Below, piece by piece: positions 44,755-55,807 of a stretch of DNA of 64,000 nt. The DNA comes from Rutpela maculata (taxonomy: Eukaryota > Arthropoda > Insecta > Coleoptera > Cerambycidae), in the NCBI GenBank assembly GCA_936432065.2, contig OW386287.2, forward strand, positions 94,443,091 to 94,507,090, written 5' to 3'. Position numbers and translations under genes: made by a program. Numbering within the stretch: the first letter of the stretch is position 1; each line of letters starts with the position of its first letter. The notes beneath the pieces were generated by a model that did no database searches, was not told the origin of the DNA, and was given only the letters and a program-made list of their open reading frames with translations.

Positions 44755-45715
44755 TTTGATAAATTAACTCCTATATAAAAAAGTCTATTTGACAATCACA
44801 TTTTTGTCACTTTGACAGCGATAAAAAAAAGGTGCATCGTTTTTTATCACCGATAAAATGCCTGTTCTTCAAAAGAAGAGTACACCTAGTAGTCGCACGT
44901 CACTTTGAAATCTATACTGTCAACTATAATTTATATTATATAAGTATTGTGGAAACTATACTGTACGATATGAGTCGTTTTGGCAAAATTATAATTATTT
45001 TTAATGGTTAAATTTCTTTTTAACTCAAAATTTTGCCAATCAGTAATTTTGCTCGAAAAACTGACATTTGATAAAATCGCTCGACCTCCGGTCTCGCGAT
45101 TTTTTCATGTCAGTTTTTCTTATAAAATCACTGATTGGCAAAATTATTTCATTACAAAGAGAAATTTATCCGATAAAAAAAAAGCTCTTGTAATTTTAGG
45201 GTTGATAAATTAATTCCTATATAAAAAAGTCTATTTGACAGTCACATTTTTATCACTTTGACAGCGATAAAAAAGGTGCATCGTTTTTTATCACCAATAA
45301 AAATGCTTGTTCCTCAAAAGCCGTACGTCACTTTAAAATCTGTACTGTCAGCTATAATTTACGAATATTCGACATAGGTGGAAACTAGAGAAGAGAATAT
45401 TGAAATCAGTTCACCAAACCAAACAATTTATAACAACTGTGTTTTTAATAACTATTCCTTCAAATAATTGTATAAATAAAGATAATTATTGTTGTTGTTC
45501 ATTCACATATTCTGTCGTTAATTTATCTTGCCAAAAAACACTCGAGCTTTTTTTTTAAGGATAAATTTCATTTTAACTCAAAATTTTGCCTATCAGTGAT
45601 TTTATAAGAAAAACTGACATTTGACAAAATCGCTCGACCTCCGGTCTCTGGCAAATTTATTTCGTTAAAAAGAGAAATTCATTCAATAAAAAAAAGCTCT
45701 TGTGATTTTACTGTT
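44755..45715. repeat. Two-unit tandem duplication inside the hAT element
   Basis: GTTGATAAATTAA-type starts near 44757 and 45202 each lead into TATATAAAAAAGTCTATTTGACA, AAGGTGCATCGTTTTTTATC and ACGTCACTTT. Each unit is then followed by an internally palindromic stretch (45005-45195 and 45555-45715) with CGCTCGACCTCCGGTCTC at its centre. Confidence 0.75.
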
Positions 45716-45935
45716 GATAAAAAACCTTTTGTTTGTTCATTATATCACATATACGTATATAAAAATGTTTTTTGTTAAATTTAGATAATTTTGTATATGG
45801 AAAAAGACAATTGCCATTTTCGCCACCCTAATCATCCATTCTAAAAATTACCGGTAAATACCGGTTAACCGGTTATTTACATTTTTATTTACCGATTTAC
45901 CGGTTATTAAAACTTCCGGTAAATTGAAATCCCTA

Positions 45936-45943
45936 GTGTTATA
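45936..45943. repeat. hAT target-site duplication, right (GTGTTATA)
   Basis: Right-hand partner of 44134-44141. Confidence 0.7.
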
Positions 45944-46186
45944 ATATAGTGTTGAAAATCTGATTTCATAATACTTTCTTAGATAAATTATCAAGTGAGG
46001 TTTTTCAGATAAAAATTGTGCTCGTTGCTAAATGAAAAATTCTACATTAAATTCTACACTAAAAACAGGGAGACCAGGTTACATGTGGAAAACAACAATC
46101 GAGAGGATAATGAACAAACTACCAAACATACTGGGAAAGAAAAGCAAGGAGAAAAAATGAATTCCACAAATAAATCGCAGAACCAG

Positions 46187-46705
46187 AAACCGAGGAATCA
46201 GAAGACTTAGCAGAAGAAGATTTCCAGAAGCAGAAATACAAAAAGAGGAGTACAAACACCCCGCATCATGACACAATGCGGCCACGCATTTCACAAATAC
46301 CTACAGACATATACTCTATCAGAACCAGAAACGAAAGAATCAGAAGACTCAGAAGAAGAAGAGGAAAATCTGTAGAAGCAAAAACACCAAAAAGAGGAGC
46401 ATAAACATTAAATATCACAAACACAATGCGGCAACGCATTTCAAAAACAACTACACTGCACACCTCTCACTCCTGTACCATGCGTCACTGCTGACAACAA
46501 GTATGACCCAAATCCAACCCAGCATCGGAAACCGAGAAATCAGAAGACTCAGAAAAAGAAGGCGAACCAAAAACACAAAAAGGGAGCTTAAACGCTCCCT
46601 CACGATACAATGCGGTAACGCATCTCACAAATACCTACACCTCCCATCCCACATTCCTTTACCATGCACCATGTGGCACTCGCCGCTGGCAACAAGCATG
46701 ACCCT
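46187..46705. repeat. Three diverged tandem units, about 145-200 bp
   Basis: Units start near 46187, 46331 and 46529 with AATCAGAAGACT(C/T)AG. Each contains an A/G-rich stretch, AAAAAGAG or AAAAAGGG, then ACAATGCGG.AACGCAT and a Cys/Thr-type tail. The A/G-rich parts give short unrelated frames that I do not call as genes. Confidence 0.7.
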
Positions 46706-46781
46706 AGTCCAACCCAGCGTGGACGTATCAGGCCCAGCTGTATAATCCTTGGGAGTGGCAGAAATGCCTACCGCATGCTGG

Positions 46782-46804
46782 TAAATCAATCAATCAATCA
46801 ATTG
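46782..46804. repeat. (AATC)n tail
   Basis: AAATCAATCAATCAATCAAT follows CCGCATGCTGGT, in the style of a retrotransposon 3' tail. No RT frame was found upstream. Confidence 0.6.
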
Positions 46805-47694
46805 TTACTCTTGCATCAATAACAACAAAAGTTTTGAGGCATTATTATTTTATAAAAATACACTGTCAATTTTATGTTCAAATTTGTAAAAGGACAGGTG
46901 CACCCAAGCGAACGTTATATTATATCGAGTATTAAGGTCAGTAAGTGTTCTTTACTGGTTGAGGATATGTTTGGAGATCGAGACGAAGTCAAGATCTCCA
47001 AAACATCCGAAACTAGTAAAACACTTAATACAGTGCTTATGATGTTTTTTGCATTGAATAAATTTAATTAAAATTAAAAAACAAAATATATAAAACAAAC
47101 AAGTCATACATGAAAAAGTTTTCACTTCGGTTACTATGAGACCGAATACTTACTGTCAAGTGACATCTGGACATCTGCTGTAATTAAAAATTTCTCAAAG
47201 ATAAGATTTTTCCACAATTTATTCTCGTAAGTTATGATTTAGAAGAGAACGTTGTTTTAAACCTGAATTTTATTACTCCAATAAATTTTAATAATTGTTC
47301 AAATTATAATTTTAATTTTGTCTTTAATAAAACTTGATTTTTAAATTTCTATATTTATTAGTTTACTTACCGCCTATTGATCGGAGGCATTATCACATGT
47401 CAAAAAACCATACAATCATACAATGAAATATTTGTTCCCCGGCGTAAATATCGATCAGATCTGTAATGCAGTTTTCTTCATCATTAACAGCAGTGAAAAC
47501 AAAGACCTGGGCGACAGCGTGCTGTATAATTTATTAAAGAAAATGCTTCGACGGGCACGTTTCTCAATAAAAGTCTCAGTTCATACTTTTGCCATAGAAC
47601 ACATTCTTCAGCTAATTCGCTTCCATGCAAGGCTCTCCCTCATTGCGAAATGGTATATGAGATGCTAGGAAGTTATGTTGTTTGTAAGATTATT
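46805..47694. other. No recognised gene
   Basis: An 81-codon frame at 47423-47668 has no recognisable motif and is bounded by AT-rich DNA, so I do not call it. Nothing else supported. Confidence 0.35.
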
Positions 47695-48192
47695 ATAAAT
47701 TAGGAAGTTTCGTATTTGAATATTTCGCCTCGGTTGAAGTCCACCGTGACGTCACAATACATAACGCGCTGACTTGCCTTGCCGGCGGCCCGTCGTATGT
47801 TCCCTTTATTTAGTGTATGTGCTCGATTTTCTGAAATGTCACTTTTGATTCGTTCGTGCCGAGCCGAATTTTCGAATTTCGTGATGCAATTTACGATCAG
47901 GTTTATCTGGAAGACTTCCTCTTTACGTCGCGACATCAATTTTTTCGGTTCTCAAATGCAAACTGCCGGTGCCTGCCAGCGAGTATAAAGGTGCCCGCGC
48001 CCGCTCGCTGTTGGCGAAATCATGTATTGTGACGTAATCAAGCCTCAGCCCAGATGATCGCAGCATTTTAAACTTGGAAGGACCATAACTTTTTTATTTA
48101 TAGAGATAATTAAAAAAAAATTACAGATATTTTTTAGATTTGTACGACTATTTATTACGAGAAAATGAGAAAAATGGAAACTTCCTAATTAT
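47695..48192. mobile_element. GC-rich TIR element with CRE-like palindrome
   Basis: AATTAGGAAGTTTC at 47698 and its complement GAAACTTCCTAATT near 48177-48190 bound about 490 bp. Inside lie GTGACGTCACAATACAT (47746) and its partial inverse ATGTATTGTGACGT (48021), a TATAAAG at 47985 and a CpG-rich middle. TGACGTCA is the CREB/ATF site. No coding frame recognised. Confidence 0.6.
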
Positions 48193-48220
48193 GATTAGTG
48201 GTTGATGGTCTGTGTTTTAG

Positions 48221-48303
48221 TGCTGGAAACAGTTAACGGGTATAGACCAAAACGGTGTTTTCCTAACACCGTTTTGGTCTGTACCCGTTAACCGTTACCA
48301 GCA
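48221..48303. repeat. 83-nt hairpin, 39-bp stem
   Basis: Arms 48221-48259 and 48265-48303 pair at 36 of 39 positions around a 5-nt loop (TTCCT). They centre on AGACCAAAACGGTGTT and its complement. Size and near-perfect pairing resemble small-RNA precursors or a tiny foldback element. Confidence 0.85.
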
Positions 48304-49735
48304 TTATTATAAATCGAGAACTAAGTTTTTAATTGTAATAACCGGCGACTCCGCCATATCTTCGAATATCCTCGTAACATAAAAAAATTGTTTTCATTTT
48401 TTGGTTCATCTTACGCTAGATGTACCTTGATAAATTTAGTGTGGGACTGTAGAAGAACGCACTACCGGGCGTCAAATGACGCGACACAATTTAATTTCTC
48501 AGGGAGCGCCAGTCGCGTATTACCCCGTTCTTCTACCTCCCAGGCGGGTTCGAGATAAGGTGCACTTCGATAGCCGAATAATGGACCAAGGCTGTACTAC
48601 CACAGATCGGTAACGACGCTCTTTCTGGACGTGAGTTCCCTCGTTGGCGGTTTAGGTACCTTTTGAAAAGCTGAATTTTTACATAAAAAAAATTCCAACT
48701 GAAGAATTTCTCTTCGGAGGGATTAATTTTGTACGTAGTAACCACGTTTTTATCTGTTAATAACGGACTCTACACCTTAGGGATTTCTCAAAAAACGCAT
48801 AAAAAATCCCTATCGAACCTCCGTATAACAACTAGAAGGTCGAGTGTGGTGCATTAACTCGACACATCCGGTATTCGGTACGAAAATTCCAGGGATTATA
48901 GACCGTCAACAGGCCGCAAGATCAATTAAGATGCAATAGTTCAAAGATTCCGTTCATTTAACAGAAATGGTTACACAAAATTCTTAAGATAAGAATCGTG
49001 CCTTCTCCAATCAAGGCAATGGCTTTCAAACCATACAAGCGAGAGCGCTTACGCTAACGATCCATTAGGCAGAAAAGATTCATGCGTACCTTCTCAGAAT
49101 CAAAATGCGAGCTTTTTAGAGAAGTCTGAGACTATTTGTAATTTCATAATTACGACTGACCGATTTTAACTTAAAAAAGTTTTACTAAATAAATTTAGTT
49201 TCGCTAGAGACTACTTAGCTTTAAAGTTCTTGTATCGTGGCGGTTCACGTACTCAAACACATTCGTGAGGACTTATGACTGCATAAGTTTAATGGCGTTC
49301 AATCAGTCCACAACTTACTTGCCCCTATGCAGTTGTTCAATATTATCGATATGGCAGCAACCCACCTTCGAGCGACTTTTAGGCAAAATTGAATTTTTGT
49401 TTTTTTATGCACAAGGCGTTTTCCTCTATAACTTTGTCATTTGGAAAGCCCTGCTATTGGCTTTCCTACCATTGCTTTGTCAGGACCACTCAACGCGCTC
49501 GACCAAATTGCGAGCCGCTGAGTTAATCCAAACTCTTTCTATACGAGAAAGCGGCATTGTGCATGTGCATTGATTTTTATCAATTTTTGCTTATCGGCAC
49601 TACGTCGGCTTCGTCAAAATCGTCTATTTTACCTTTTGGATGCAATGCATCGCTAAAATTTTATGCTCATACTTTAGAACAGGATATTCAATGACCGCAC
49701 CTCAATGTCTTTGGTGGAGGAATAAAGATGAAGAA
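48304..49735. other. No recognised gene, GC-richer region
   Basis: 48430-49060 is richer in CpG than its flanks, with phrases such as GGGCGTCAAATGACGCG. It could be an LTR or UTR remnant, but I found no paired LTR, primer-binding site or protein. Confidence 0.3.
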
Positions 49736-49769
49736 TATTTCAACATTTCTTAAAATATATTTTCGAAGT

Positions 49770-50020
49770 ACTTCACTGGTTTTGGGGTACTTTTGAAAAA
49801 GTAACTTTTAAGTGAAATTTCGGCGTACTTTTGATAAATTGATTTTCAAGCCAAATTTCGACGCAGTTTTGAAAAATTATCGAGAAGTGAAATTTCGGCG
49901 TACTTTTGATAAATTAATTTTCAAGCAACTTCGACGCAGTTTTGAAAAATTAATCTGCAAGTAAAATTTTGGCGTACTTTTGATAAATCAATTTTCAAGT
50001 AAAATTTCAACGCATTTTTT
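49770..50020. repeat. Minisatellite with alternating 36-38-bp units
   Basis: Two alternating unit types, one with GGCGTACTTTTGATAAATT and one with CGACGCAGTTTTGAAAAATT, each joined by TTTCAAG- or GCAAG-type linkers. They form a higher-order repeat of about 73 bp, nearly three times, with a decayed start and end. Confidence 0.8.
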
Positions 50021-50474
50021 TTTTAAAATATTATTTTTCAAAGTCCAACTTTGTTGCACCTCTGAAAAAAGTATATTATTCATAAATCCTTGCCATTATA
50101 TACTTTCGCTCTCATATCCTGAACCAAAACATTTTCCTAAGTGAAAATTAGGTGTTTCTCCGAATTTTTACCTGGTCATTTCTGACGCCTTATCGAACTC
50201 ATTACGGTCCTTATGGACTGATCTGTGCCTCTGCAGATTCTTAAAAATGTCCTTAAATGAAATTTTTGCCTAAGTCGAATTTTTATTCTGTCTTCAACTT
50301 AGGACGATTTTGGAGAGTTCTACAACAGGACCACCGCCGGGCCATAGCCTACAATTTGAAATAGGTTTGACAGAGATCGCTTAAGCTACGCCAGAGTAAT
50401 CGTTGAACAGATAAAAAAAAACAAACGGGTCGAAATTAGAACCTCCTCCATTTTTATATTTTGTGACGTCACAC

Positions 50475-52927
50475 AGTGGGGCAGGAATTCGAAAACGTGG
50501 CATTTAATCGTAAAATGAAACGAGCTAAAGGACTATATGTTGTTGACATATGGCAAGAGAACATATCAATATATCATTTGCGCCACTATCTAACTTCATT
50601 CAAGGTCACCTCACCTACTACCACCTCCATGAAACTGTTATTGTTAAGTAGTATTTGCGTATGCTCGATGCGCTAAATTTGGTAGAACTTCTAAGTGGAA
50701 AAACTCATTTATATCTGAAGCTTTTGACTTAACTATGGATCCAATACAGTCAGATATAACTTTATTTTACTATAATTGTTTAAGTTATATAGTAATTACA
50801 ATTTCAAAAACAAGCCTATGCAAATATATCAATAAACTACAATATATTTTGTAACCAAAGAAAAAGTTTACTTTCACATACACCCACTTTGTGTATTTGA
50901 TATATTATTAATAGGTTAATTTTTAAACTAAAACGTTTAAAAAAACCGCTGCCCAAGGAATCACTACTTCCACATCCAGATTCTCTATCCAAGTCACTCA
51001 CAACGAAAAAACTTTGTATGTGAAAATAATTGTTTATGGAACTTTAATAATATAATATTTGAAATCTTCTACCCCAAAAACCCATAAAACGATACCCCAC
51101 ATCGGTAGTGGGGTGGGGGTGGTGATAGGGGGGTGGTAGTGGGGGGTGGACGAAGTAAAAAAATATTTTGAGGTTTCTGGTTCCTGTGCATGCACTAAAT
51201 CACAATTTCTTTTCATCCCCTTTAATAAGGGGGTGGGGGTGGTAATGGGGGTGGCTAATGCCATTTTTTTTTGAGACCTTAGCTTCTCTTGTATATACTA
51301 AATACCAATTTCGTGGACTCTTACCTGCTTGATTTACCGATCTACTCCAAATTTACCCCAATTTACACCCCAACCCTTCGACGGAACAAGATGTGTACCA
51401 AATTTCAAGTCAATATCTTAAACGGTTCCAGAGTAAACGTGAGAACAAAAAAAAGTTACAGACAGACAGACAGACCGACAGACAGAAATTTTTTTTCGCT
51501 CAAACTTAAAATCTCGACGTTTCATGACATTTTAAGCCTATTTGGACAATAAAAATTTTTAAAAATTTTCTTGTCGTTACTATACTTCCACTGGACGTGG
51601 AAGTAATTAAAGTCAAACTAGTACTCATGTGTAACTACTAAAATTTAAATTGAATTGCTGAAAATGTGTTTCATGAATATTTTTCTTCTTTCAGCGACAA
51701 CATTCCACTAGAAAATTTATTGTTGATTCTTATGTATTATGATCTTCTGATTACAAAAAAAATATTTGCGCCCAAAAATTTCTAGTGCGTCAAAAGTCAT
51801 ATGCACTTTTTTACGCATTTTCGCGGATTTTCTACTTATTTCCTTAATATATCGTGTACTAGTAGTCGAATGGGAATTTTAAAAATACTGTTCTTATTTG
51901 AAACAATCTTCTTAAAAATTATAGACCTATCCGATATGTATAGGTCAATTCGGCATCTTGGAAAAAACAGAAAACACCAAAAATGTCCGGAAAAATCAAA
52001 ACTGACAAGAAGGAGTAATTTCACCAAAGTTGGCAAAAACAAAACTCATCTATGGTCAAATATGCACCAAACCAGGACGCCAAATAGAACGCTCAAAGAT
52101 GGCAGACGAAACATTTTTTTTTTAATTCTTCGTCAAGTACCAAGGAGGATATGTGCGTAACTTTTTTTTAGATTGTAGGTTCTTTTAGGCACTTTAAGGG
52201 GATACAGTTAAATTTTTATTTATTTTTAATAAAAGTGCATTTTCTACAATTTTTAAAACTGCATTTTCTTTGATCTTCCTTTTTTCATATATTCTTACCA
52301 TGCGTATGCTTAATAAATTTCATTATCAAATTAATGGAGTTTAATTTTGAATCAATTTTTTGAAGTTATACGGGACTTTTTATAGTATATTTCATTTTGT
52401 CTCGATGAAAATTGAGTGAAAAAATAGGGTCAAGGAAAATGCATTATTGAAGATTGTAAAAAACGCACATTTTTTGAAAAATAAAAAAAATTGAACTTTC
52501 TCCCCTTAAAGTGCCTAAAAGAACCTACAATAGAAAAAACAAAACGTGGCACACAACGCCTCCTTGATACTTGACGAAGAATTAAAGAATTTTATTTCGC
52601 CCGCCATTTTTGACCGTTCTATTTGACTTTCAGCGTCCAGGTTTAGTGCATTATATTTGACTATAGATGAGTTTTATTTTTGTCGACTCTGGTGAAATTA
52701 CTCCTTCTTATCGAAAAGATATTCTGTTTCGATTTTTTCGGCCATTTCTTGTGATTTTATTTTTCCAAGATGGCAGACTGACCTTTACATATCGGACAGG
52801 TCTATATTTTTATATTTCAACGTCAGATTTGAAGTGTACATCCACAAAAACCCGTATAAATGATTTTTTTAGGGATTGTTCCGGAAATTAGAATTATTGC
52901 CACGTTTTCGAATTCCTGCCCCACTTT
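50475..52927. mobile_element. 2.45-kb TIR element with long internal palindrome
   Basis: A 28-bp perfect terminal inverted repeat begins AGTGGGGCAGGAATTCGAAA at 50476 and ends at 52924-52926 with the complement. A second, inner inverted repeat spans about 51890-52260 against 52440-52830 (for example TTAGGCACTTTAAGGGGA near 52185). MITE X copy 4 is inserted on the left. No transposase frame. Superfamily not assigned; target duplication unclear. Confidence 0.75.
50944..51612 (+). mobile_element. MITE X, copy 4 (most complete)
   Basis: From CCGCTGCCCAAGGAATCACT through ACTTCCACATCCAG (50966-50979), G-rich tracts (GGGGTGGGGGTGG twice), an ACAGACAGACAG run at 51465 and the end CCACTGGACGTGGAAGTAAT at 51590-51608. 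It supplies the reference structure for the family. Confidence 0.8.
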
Positions 52928-53149
52928 CTGTATTAATATCATATTACAATGTTTTAATTTTATTAAGTGAATATTTATTATTATTAAATGTCTCACAATT
53001 TCTATCTTAATTTATCAAATATTTTATGATTTTAGTTTTAAGTTCGGCCATCATGGATTCCCCTATCTTACATTTTAGTTATTAAAAGTATTAAAAACAC
53101 CAATGCTAGAATATTTGAACTTGGGTATAAAGTAATTTATGGGATTTTG
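52928..53149. other. No gene seen
   Basis: Short AT-rich flank with no recognised content. Confidence 0.3.
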
Positions 53150-53420
53150 CATGCTTAATTCGGTCATTATGAAGACACAATTTTATGTATTAATTTCAAC
53201 GATCTCGAGGTGAATATTTTCAGGACAAAATAACCAAAATATTTCGTTTAGTTTCTTTTTGAATTCTGAAAAAAATGCCGGCTAAAAAAAGTAGTATAAA
53301 AGTACATTTATGATTATAGAAAGCTATTAAAAGGTTTTTAGGCAAAACAAATTCTAGTCTAATAGATTTCCTAATAACTTACTTTTTTCGTCGTAGTGCA
53401 CTCCACTATAATTTCAACGA
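53150..53420 (+). repeat. Dispersed repeat family V, copy 2
   Basis: Direct, diverged match to 31690-32075, ending with CTTTTTTCGTCGTAGTGCACTCCA against TTTTTCGTCTAAGTAGACTCCA. Confidence 0.5.
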
Positions 53421-54174
53421 TCCTTCTCTATTAATTGACTTAAATATTTGTGTGTATTTAATTAAATACGTATTTGTAAAGGGACACACAGTTTCAACCC
53501 AATATTTTACTGTCTCATGGTCTTGTGCCAGTGTTTGCTGAAAAAAAAAATAACAAGTAAATAACATGCGTTATACGACGACATAAAAACTATTTTATAG
53601 CGGTCAGCTGCTTGGCCAACATAACATTAATCAAAAAAGGTCAGCTTCTGACAATTTATTGACGAGTGCGTCATGTCCTGGCGAGGGTAAATACTTAATC
53701 TTAAAAAACTAGTCGAGGGTTGTAAACATTACCTTGACATTTAATTAAATTACCCTGGGCGGAATTTATGATGTCTGCAACGTATTTTAAATTAGGCAGA
53801 AAAAGGGGTGAAGGGATGAGAAGATTAATTTGCACAATATTTATAAATAAAATGATGTGGAAATGTCACCATACATTTTAGGAATACCTCATAAGTTTAT
53901 ATAGAATTTTTTTATATGACCCACCCAGAGTGAAATGTTCGTCCTAAAAATTGCGTAAAATTTTTGTTCTCAAGTAATATGTTTAATTCTTATTGGAATA
54001 TGATAATTAATGTTAATATTGTATTCGAGAATATAATTTTTTAAAAGATTTGTTCCTGAAATGTCAGAGTGTGCACTCGAAGCTATAGTTTTGGAAAAAT
54101 ATGTACATTATCTGGATTGGCCATCTCTAAATGTGATAGTAAGAAAGCGTAAGAAAAATTTTGAAATTTTTTAC
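53421..54174. other. No gene seen
   Basis: No supported frame, RNA gene or repeat match. Confidence 0.35.
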
Positions 54175-54703
54175 TGACTATTTCATTCCTATAAATTTCG
54201 TCCAATCAAAATCGATCATTTTAATCAAAAAATAGTTTCGCATCTTCAAAATTTAACATTTAAAATTTTGCCAGAGTTGCTCAACCAACAAAAAGCCATA
54301 ATGAAGCAACCAACCTGTTTTTCAGCGGCAAAATTTCCTTTGTTTTTTGAAAACATAGTAACCGATTCAATAAGTCGGCGTCATTACAATAATTTTTACA
54401 AACATCAGTTCACGTCAGTTGTAAAAAATGTGCGAGAATAACGTCCCCAAATGTTCAAAATTCATTTATTTATTTTTTAAAATTTACTTCCTCCATCTAA
54501 TAAATTTGTTTTCCTTTGCCTAAATTTTTATTCATGAAATAGTCATGACGAATACCATTCGTGATATAATTTTGTCTGGCAAAATTTTAATGATTATTCT
54601 ATTCGAGTTTGTTGCTTTGGCAATTTCGCTTTTGACATTGACAAAAATAACAAACTCTCTTAATAATCACTAAATTTTGCCGACAAAATTATGTCACTTA
54701 TGA
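54175..54703 (+). mobile_element. Crypton-like element, copy 1 (deletion derivative)
   Basis: Same 5' end as the longer copy at 57375: TGACTATTTCATTCC, the CAATCAAAATCGATCATTTT block, and the ORF start ATGAAGCAACCAACCTG with FENIVTDS. It then jumps to the 3' end (TCATGAAATAGTCATGACGA) and CGTGA. It carries an internal MITE at 54565-54693 and ends TCACTTATGA. Confidence 0.75.
54565..54693. mobile_element. Small MITE inside Crypton copy 1
   Basis: TATAATTTTGTC at the left and GACAAAATTATG at the right, 129 bp. The equivalent point in the copy at 57375-58804 reads CGTGA directly followed by (A)TCACTTATGA, i.e. an empty site. Confidence 0.7.
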
Positions 54704-55807
54704 CACAGAAGACAGGAACTATACAGAAACGAAAGCTTGCCGCGGTACCTTTTATTTCGGGTGTCTGATTTCTGTGACCTCGAAGTGACAGTAATATGTC
54801 TTACTACACTCAGAGAAATGATGTACACAAAAAATATATTAATATTTCGGTTCAATACACTGTACACTGGGAAATCTGTCTTGTTTTATATTTAGTAGAT
54901 AGGTACATGAATAAGAATACATATATATGGTATTAATGAAGTTGGGGGCCCAAGTCATGGTGTATTGCAGAATATTCAAAAAAAGAAGTACACATTTATA
55001 TTTATATCCCGTATAGGCATCATTAATCATAATAATGCGCTTTGAATACAATGCTTTTTTTTTCATACTGCTACCAGAATAAGAAAATTCTATCATGGAA
55101 AGTAGTAAAATGTATAGACATATACAATGAAAGAGACATATATTATGTAGCTTAAAATTAAACACAAGATTTGATGACGAATATATTTTCAATATTGTTG
55201 AATAGAATATTACAAATCAAAATAAAAAATTCATGCTAAATAATTATGTTTCTTTATAATATTTAGCTTTAATACTATGCCAAAAAATCCCATCCTTTTT
55301 ATGAAAATGTTATTTTTAAATCGTATTTCGAGTTCACCCAGAGTTAGTAGCTGCAACTGATAAGAAAATATTTCTTTTCATATTACTTCTATTCAACTGC
55401 TAATTGTTTAGTATATCTAACATTACTTTCTAATTGTTTCAGTAATATAAATTTGTATATACCTTTCAGGATCTTTGGCAAATAGAAAGAAGCTTATAGT
55501 TTCACCCGCCTTCGAAGGGCATGGACGATAAGCATACCTTTAGAACCCATTATAAACAAAAATCGAATAAATAAATAAACTTAGAATAAACAAATGGTCG
55601 AAAATTGGAAGAAAAAGCCACGAAAATAACTAACCACCGTGTAAGAGTTTCAAAGACTGTCAATCGCACAACGTCAAGAATTATCAAATGGCTTTTGACA
55701 AATATATACCTTATTGCCATGGCGACTATGAACAAATTTGGTCCCGCCAGAAAGGCTTGCTTTCGCTTCTGTATAGTTCCTATCTTCTGTGCTTATGATA
55801 GTATATA
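54704..55807. other. No gene; flanked by a 43-bp inverted repeat
   Basis: CAGAAGACAGGAACTATACA at 54707 returns inverted at about 55777-55796 (TGTATAGTTCCTATCTTCTG), and homology covers about 54698-54745 and 55755-55800. This is probably another non-autonomous element of about 1.1 kb; no frame recognised. Confidence 0.5.

Larger units (their letters stand above)
44142..45935. mobile_element. hAT element, 1.8 kb, internally deleted
   Basis: Ends TAGGGATTGCATTACCGG and, inverted, TAGGGATTTCAATTTACCGG, with subterminal ACCGGTTAACCGGTTAT repeats at both sides and 8-bp target duplications. These are hAT hallmarks. Inside, only the last part of a transposase survives (44530-44637), and about 1 kb is taken by a tandemly duplicated sequence (44755-45715). 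Non-autonomous. Confidence 0.85.

Noticed and set aside
47423..47668. 81-codon plus-strand frame starting MKYLFPGVN
   Set aside because: No recognisable motif, no splice or start context, and similar-length frames occur by chance in this DNA.
47700..47939. 79-codon minus-strand frame
   Set aside because: Lies inside the GC-rich TIR element and shows no protein-like motif.
48430..49260. Possible LTR of an LTR retrotransposon
   Set aside because: GC-richer and bounded by TG-like starts, but no second LTR, primer-binding site or gag/pol frame was found.
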